From an uncultured Clostridia bacterium (GTDB lineage Bacteria; Bacillota; Clostridia; Christensenellales; Borkfalkiaceae), in contig CANRHI010000011.1 in assembly GCA_947630365.1 (NCBI GenBank), positions 1-34,026 of the forward strand: a stretch of 34,026 nucleotides of DNA. Reading direction: 5' to 3'. The number at the start of each line of letters is the position of its first letter. Position 1 is the stretch's first letter. The translations under genes and the position numbers were made by a program. Shown piece by piece: positions 30,678 to 34,026 of the stretch. The notes below the pieces were generated by a model. That model made no database searches and was not told the DNA's origin. It saw only the letters and a program-made list of their open reading frames with translations.

Positions 30678-31517
30678 ATGAGAGAGACCTTTCCCGAGCC
30701 CCAAGCAAAGGGGAGCTTAAAATTCCTGTATTACAACCGCTTCGGCGGCATTTTCCTGCGGCTGCTTACGGCGAGGTGGGTCTCGCGGCTCGCAGGATTT
30801 TTCCTCGACAGGCGCATCTCCAAACCGCGCATCAAGAAATTTATCAAGAAGCACGGCATTCGGATGGAGGACTACCTCCCCGAGGAGTACAAGAGCTTCA
30901 ACGCCTTTTTCACCCGCCGCGTCCGCCCCGAGCTTCGCCCCTTCGACATGGAGGAGACCGCCCTCTGCGCCCCGTGCGACGGGCTCGTCTCCGCCTACCC
31001 CGTCACGCGGGAGGGGACGTTCTCGGTGAAGGGCTTCGACTACACCGTTTCCACCCTCCTTGGCGACGAGGCGCTGGCGGAGAAATTCCTCGGCGGGACG
31101 TGCGTCGTCCTTCGCCTCACCGTCACCGACTACCACCGTTACCACTTCTTCGACGGCGGAAGCGCGGGCGAGCGCAAATTTATAAAGGGAAGGCTGCACA
31201 CCGTCCAACCCACGGCGCTCGGCAAGCGCAGAGTGTTCACCGAGAATTGCCGCGAAGTGACCGTTCTGCACACCGAACACTTCGGCGACGCCGCCGAGGT
31301 GGAAGTGGGCGCCATGTTCGTCGGGCGCATCGTCAACGAGGAAAAGGAACGCTTTTCCCGCGGGGAGGAGAAGGGGCGCTTCGAATTCGGCGGCTCCACC
31401 GTCGTTTTGCTCCTCGAAAAGGGGAGGGCGGAATTGGACGGGGAATTCTTCTCGAACACGCAAAATGGGCTGGAGACCAAGGTAAAGTGCGGCGAGCGCA
31501 TCGGGCGAAAACCGTAA
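30678..31517 (+). CDS. psd: Phosphatidylserine decarboxylase proenzyme
   Basis: A 279-residue protein that turns phosphatidylserine into phosphatidylethanolamine at the membrane. The self-cleavage site is seen as FGGSTVVLL: cleavage before Ser240 would leave a pyruvoyl group on the alpha chain. Other conserved stretches are YKSFNAFFTRRVRPELRPF, LCAPCDGLVSAYPV, and LRLTVTDYHRYHFFDGG with the catalytic His region. The length and the FFTR block suit the class II enzymes of Firmicutes. ATG 30678 follows TAAGG. It is the last gene of the three-gene operon, and pssA-psd pairing makes a complete phosphatidylethanolamine route. Confidence 0.94.
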   Translation: MRETFPEPQAKGSLKFLYYNRFGGIFLRLLTARWVSRLAGFFLDRRISKPRIKKFIKKHGIRMEDYLPEEYKSFNAFFTRRVRPELRPFDMEETALCAPCDGLVSAYPVTREGTFSVKGFDYTVSTLLGDEALAEKFLGGTCVVLRLTVTDYHRYHFFDGGSAGERKFIKGRLHTVQPTALGKRRVFTENCREVTVLHTEHFGDAAEVEVGAMFVGRIVNEEKERFSRGEEKGRFEFGGSTVVLLLEKGRAELDGEFFSNTQNGLETKVKCGERIGRKP

Positions 31518-31530
31518 AACACAACATATT

Positions 31531-31546
31531 GCGCCCGAGGGGGCGC
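31531..31546 (+). terminator. Probable terminator after psd
   Basis: GCGCCC (31531-31536) pairs with GGGCGC (31541-31546) around GAGG. The nearest T run is about 18 bases further, so termination may be weak or factor-assisted. Confidence 0.5.
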
Positions 31547-31613
31547 TTCGACACAAGCACAAATTTTTCGCGAAAAAAACGGCAAATTTTTCAAAAAAGC
31601 CCCTGTCAAATCG

Positions 31614-31642
31614 TTGACAGAGGCTTGACTTTATGGTAAGAT
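31614..31642 (+). promoter_or_regulatory. Promoter of the S10 ribosomal operon
   Basis: -35 TTGACA (31614-31619), 17 bases, -10 TAAGAT (31637-31642). It predicts a start near 31649 and a leader of about 235 bases before rpsJ. Confidence 0.75.
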
Positions 31643-31649
31643 AAATAGG

Positions 31650-31850
31650 CTGTGTCAGTGTGCAGTATAGGGTTGAGACGGGAAGTTACTGAAAAATCGA
31701 GGATGGAAAGCCCCTCGGCAGATAATTTCCGTTGACAAGTGTGGGGGCGCGACTCCTGCGACGAACCGAGGCTTTTGCGAGAAAACACCGCAAAACAACG
31801 AGTGTTTTTTTGATGAAGAGACCTCGATACGCACGGATAAGTTGACACGG
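31650..31850 (+). ncRNA. Structured 5' leader of the S10 operon
   Basis: Nested complementary segments make a branched fold. P1 is GTGTCA (31652-31657) with TGACAC (31843-31848), extendable with wobble pairs. Hairpin A is CAGTA (31663-31667) with TACTG (31687-31691). P2 is ATCGAGG (31696-31702) with CCTCGAT (31822-31828). Inside P2, hairpin B is CCTCGG (31713-31718) with CCGAGG (31766-31771), and hairpin C is AAAACAC (31782-31788) with GTGTTTT (31802-31808) followed by three more T. CGAGG at 31698 could instead pair with CCTCG at 31713, giving a switchable alternative. Likely a ribosomal-protein-responsive leader; I do not recognise the exact family. Confidence 0.65.
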
Positions 31851-31884
31851 GAAAACATCATCGTTCGGAAAAGGAGAAAGAAAA

Positions 31885-32187
31885 ATGGCAAGTCAGAAGA
31901 TCCGCATCAAGCTGAGCGCTTACGAGCACGAGCTCGTCGACCAAGCGGCGCACCGCATCGTGGAGACGATGCAAAAGGGCGGCGCGAAAATTTCCGGTCC
32001 CATCCCGCTTCCCACGGAGCGCGAGATCGTGACCATCCTTCGCAGCCCGCATAAAGATAAGGATTCGCGCGAGCAATTCGAGCTCCGCACCTACAAGCGC
32101 ATCATCGATATCTATTCGCCCAATGCAAAACTTTTGGACAGCATCCAGCTTCCCGCGGGCGTCGATATCAAAGTCAAGTTAAACTAA
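31885..32187 (+). CDS. rpsJ: 30S ribosomal protein S10
   Basis: A 100-residue protein, first gene of the S10 operon. Typical motifs are [45 protein letters not shown] and [12 protein letters not shown]10 sits in the 30S head and, as NusE, also joins the transcription antitermination complex. AAGGAGAAAG precedes the ATG. Full length and unremarkable apart from the structured leader upstream. Confidence 0.98.
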   Translation: MASQKIRIKLSAYEHELVDQAAHRIVETMQKGGAKISGPIPLPTEREIVTILRSPHKDKDSREQFELRTYKRIIDIYSPNAKLLDSIQLPAGVDIKVKLN

Positions 32188-32251
32188 GCCTTTGCAATAC
32201 TGCACAAAGCGGTATTCACAAATAATAAAAGGAAAGGAGTGAACTTTATCC

Positions 32252-32890
32252 ATGAGTAAAGCAATCATCGGCCGCAAGGTGGGTATGACCCAGCTGTTTG
32301 CGGAGGACGGAAAGGTCATCCCCGTAACGGTCATCGAAGCGGGCCCCTGCCCCGTCGTGCAGGTCAAGACGGTGGAGTCGGACGGCTACCTTGCGCTCAA
32401 GCTCGGCTTCCTCGAAGCGAAGGAGAAAACGCTCACAAAGCCCGAGCTCGGTCAATTCAAGAAAGCGGGCGTCAAGCCCTGCAAGGTGCTCAAAGAGGTC
32501 CGTCTCGACAGCGTGGAAGGCTATTCGGTCGGCTCCGAGGTGAAGGCAGACGTGTTCGCCGCGGGAGACAGGGTAGACGCGAGCGGAGTGAGCAAGGGCC
32601 ACGGCTTCACGGGCGTCATCAAGAAGTGGAACCAGCACCGTTTGAAGGAAACGCACGGCGTAGGCCCCGTGCACAGGGAGCCCGGCTCCATGGGCTCGAT
32701 CAGCGATCCCTCGCGCGTGTTCAAGCACAAGCACCTCGCAGGGCACTGGGGCGTGGAGAACGTCACCGTGCAAAACCTCGAGGTCGTGCGGGTAGACGCG
32801 GCGCGGAATGCCATCCTCGTGCGGGGGGCGATCCCCGGCCCGAAGGGGAGCATCGTCACGCTCAAGACGAGTGTGAAGCACAGCAAATAA
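32252..32890 (+). CDS. rplC: 50S ribosomal protein L3
   Basis: A 212-residue protein, normal length. Recognised by IGRKVGMTQLFAEDGKVIPV, the KGHGFTGVIKKWN loop that reaches toward the peptidyl-transferase centre, GPVHREPGSMGSI and AGHWGVENVTVQNLEVV. One of the first proteins to bind 23S rRNA in assembly. The 64-base gap after rpsJ contains only the ribosome site AGGAAAGGAG and a weak stem. Confidence 0.98.
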   Translation: MSKAIIGRKVGMTQLFAEDGKVIPVTVIEAGPCPVVQVKTVESDGYLALKLGFLEAKEKTLTKPELGQFKKAGVKPCKVLKEVRLDSVEGYSVGSEVKADVFAAGDRVDASGVSKGHGFTGVIKKWNQHRLKETHGVGPVHREPGSMGSISDPSRVFKHKHLAGHWGVENVTVQNLEVVRVDAARNAILVRGAIPGPKGSIVTLKTSVKHSK

Positions 32891-32901
32891 GGAGAAGGAC
32901 C

Positions 32902-33525
32902 ATGGCTAACGTGAAAATGTACAACATGAAAGGCGAAGAGGTCGGCACGCTCGAGCTGAACGATAAAGTGTTCGGCGTCGAGTACAACGAGCCTCTCATT
33001 CACCAGGCGGTCGTCACCTATCTTGCAAACCAGAGGCAGGGCACCAAGTCCGCGCTCACGAGAACGGAAGTACGCGGCGGCGGCGTGAAGCCCTGGAGAC
33101 AGAAGGGCACGGGCCGCGCCCGTCAGGGCTCCATCCGCGCACCGCAGTGGACGAAGGGCGGCGTCGTGTTCGCACCCAAGCCCCGCGACTTCTCCAAGAA
33201 GATGAACACGGCGGCAAAGCGCGGCGCACTTCTCTCGGCGCTCTCCAAGAAGTTGGCAGACGGGGAACTGTTCGTCGTGAACGAGCTCACGGTCTCCGCT
33301 CCCAAGACCAAGGAGATGGAAGCCTTCCGCAAGGCGCTCCACTTCGAGAAGCGCACCGTCGTCGTCATGGACGAGCCGGACGAGAACGTCATTCTCGCGG
33401 CGCGCAATCTTCCCACTCTCTCGACCATCTCGGTCGATGAGATCAACACCTACGAGATCGTTGCGAACGCAGTCGTCGTGCTCACGGCGGGCAGCGTGAA
33501 AAAACTGGAGGAGGTTTACGCGTAA
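32902..33525 (+). CDS. rplD: 50S ribosomal protein L4
   Basis: A 207-residue protein. The start at 32902 (MANVKMYNMKGEEVG) follows AAGGAGAAGG; an open frame continues upstream through rplC but has no start signal. The long basic loop (ALTRTEVRGGGVKPW, KGTGRARQGSIRAPQWTKGG) lines the exit tunnel. In E. coli L4 represses its own operon by binding the S10 leader, which makes it the first candidate ligand for the leader RNA here. Confidence 0.98.
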   Translation: MANVKMYNMKGEEVGTLELNDKVFGVEYNEPLIHQAVVTYLANQRQGTKSALTRTEVRGGGVKPWRQKGTGRARQGSIRAPQWTKGGVVFAPKPRDFSKKMNTAAKRGALLSALSKKLADGELFVVNELTVSAPKTKEMEAFRKALHFEKRTVVVMDEPDENVILAARNLPTLSTISVDEINTYEIVANAVVVLTAGSVKKLEEVYA

Positions 33526-33815
33526 TGTACCCCGAGGATATCATCATCAAGCCCGTCCTCACCGAGAAGGGATACGACGGGATCGCCGAAAAGCGCTACA
33601 CGTTCAAGGTGAAAAAGGACGCGAACAAGACGGAGATCAAGATCGCCGTGGAGCAAATGTTCGGCGTGAAGGTAAAGAGCGTGAACACCGTGACCTGCCC
33701 CGGCAAGCGCAAGAGAATGGGCAGAAACGAGGGCTACACCCCCGTGACCAAGAAAGCCATCGTCACTCTCGAGGAAGGGAGCAAGGCGATCGAAGTCTTC
33801 AACACGTTGTCGTAA
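33525..33815 (+). CDS. rplW: 50S ribosomal protein L23
   Basis: A 96-residue protein whose ATG shares one base with the rplD stop (TAATG), so it is translationally coupled. Motifs: IIIKPVLTEKGYDG, YTFKVKKDANKTEIKIAVEQ, FGVKVKSVNTV and KAIVTL. L23 sits at the tunnel exit and docks trigger factor and signal recognition particle. Confidence 0.97.
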   Translation: MYPEDIIIKPVLTEKGYDGIAEKRYTFKVKKDANKTEIKIAVEQMFGVKVKSVNTVTCPGKRKRMGRNEGYTPVTKKAIVTLEEGSKAIEVFNTLS

Positions 33816-33833
33816 CACGGAAGGAGAGAGAAC

Positions 33834-34026
33834 ATGGCAGTCAAGAGATATAAACCGACTTCCCCCGCACGGCGCCTGATGACGGTGCCCGTCTATGGGG
33901 AGATTTCCAAGCAGAAGCCCGAGCGCGCCCTCCTCGAGGACCAGAGAAAATCGGGCGGCAGGAACAATGCGGGCCGTATCACCGTGCGCCACATCGGCGG
34001 CGGGAACAGGAGAAAGTACCGCATCA
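33834..34026 (+). CDS. rplB: 50S ribosomal protein L2 (5' part)
   Basis: The first 64 codons are present, cut by the window end. [18 protein letters not shown], the [18 protein letters not shown] stretch and RRKYRI are the standard N-terminal L2 RNA-binding region. GGAGAGAG precedes the ATG 18 bases after rplW. The gene continues beyond the window. Confidence 0.97.
   Translation, partial: MAVKRYKPTSPARRLMTVPVYGEISKQKPERALLEDQRKSGGRNNAGRITVRHIGGGNRRKYRI

Overview
The window looks like a chromosome segment from an uncultured, GC-rich member of the Bacillota, probably a gut-type clostridium. The support is textbook sigma-A promoters (TTGACA-N17-TATAAT type, several exact), strong GGAGG ribosome-binding sites, Lgt-family and lipoprotein genes, BcrA-type ABC exporters, and the standard Firmicute S10 ribosomal operon order. 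The exact lineage cannot be told from the sequence alone. No tRNA, rRNA, transposase, integrase or CRISPR array is visible.

Layout. (1) 1-221: a dispersed repeat and a 17-bp perfect hairpin. (2) 222-2872, minus: a MacB/FtsX-type ABC exporter (permease and ATPase). (3) 2951-14913: a DeoR-type regulator divergent from an 11-kb glycan-uptake operon. The operon holds a solute-binding lipoprotein, two MalF/MalG-type permeases, a 1336-residue surface protein with four copies of an unrecognised module, a GH99-like lipoprotein with a WNEW motif, and a second barrel hydrolase-like protein. The giant protein and the second hydrolase end in the same unusual Cys-Gly-Ser/TM/basic tail. (4) 15017-17121: a protein with 22 cysteines in about 100 residues, followed by a divergent prolipoprotein diacylglyceryl transferase carrying a C-terminal SHOCT module. 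(5) 17223-22308: an XRE regulator divergent from a 1523-residue membrane protein ordered zinc ribbon, TPR, TIR, TPR, TM, leucine-rich repeats, eight 52-residue repeats, glycine-rich tail. (6) 22369-26557: a TetR regulator divergent from two tandem ATPase/permease pairs. (7) 26652-27953, minus: an ArsB/SLC13-type ion transporter. (8) 28020-28643: gene-free DNA full of inverted repeats and a second copy of the repeat found at base 1. (9) 28694-31517: a phospholipid operon (flippase-like/LPG-synthase-TM protein, PssA, Psd) with a run of nine G at the start of pssA. (10) 31614-34026: a structured leader RNA and then rpsJ-rplC-rplD-rplW-rplB (cut by the window end).

How the parts fit. Region 3 reads as one sensing, capture, cleavage and import system for an external glycan. 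Region 5 is the most unusual: a predicted cytoplasmic TIR enzyme domain tied through one membrane helix to an external leucine-rich-repeat and adhesin-like stalk, which is the Toll-like-receptor parts list in reversed order. Region 9 makes phosphatidylethanolamine (CDP-diacylglycerol to phosphatidylserine to phosphatidylethanolamine) and may be switchable by slippage in the G tract. The accessory part of the window (2-8) lies between two direct copies of a ~70-bp repeat 28 kb apart; core ribosomal genes follow.
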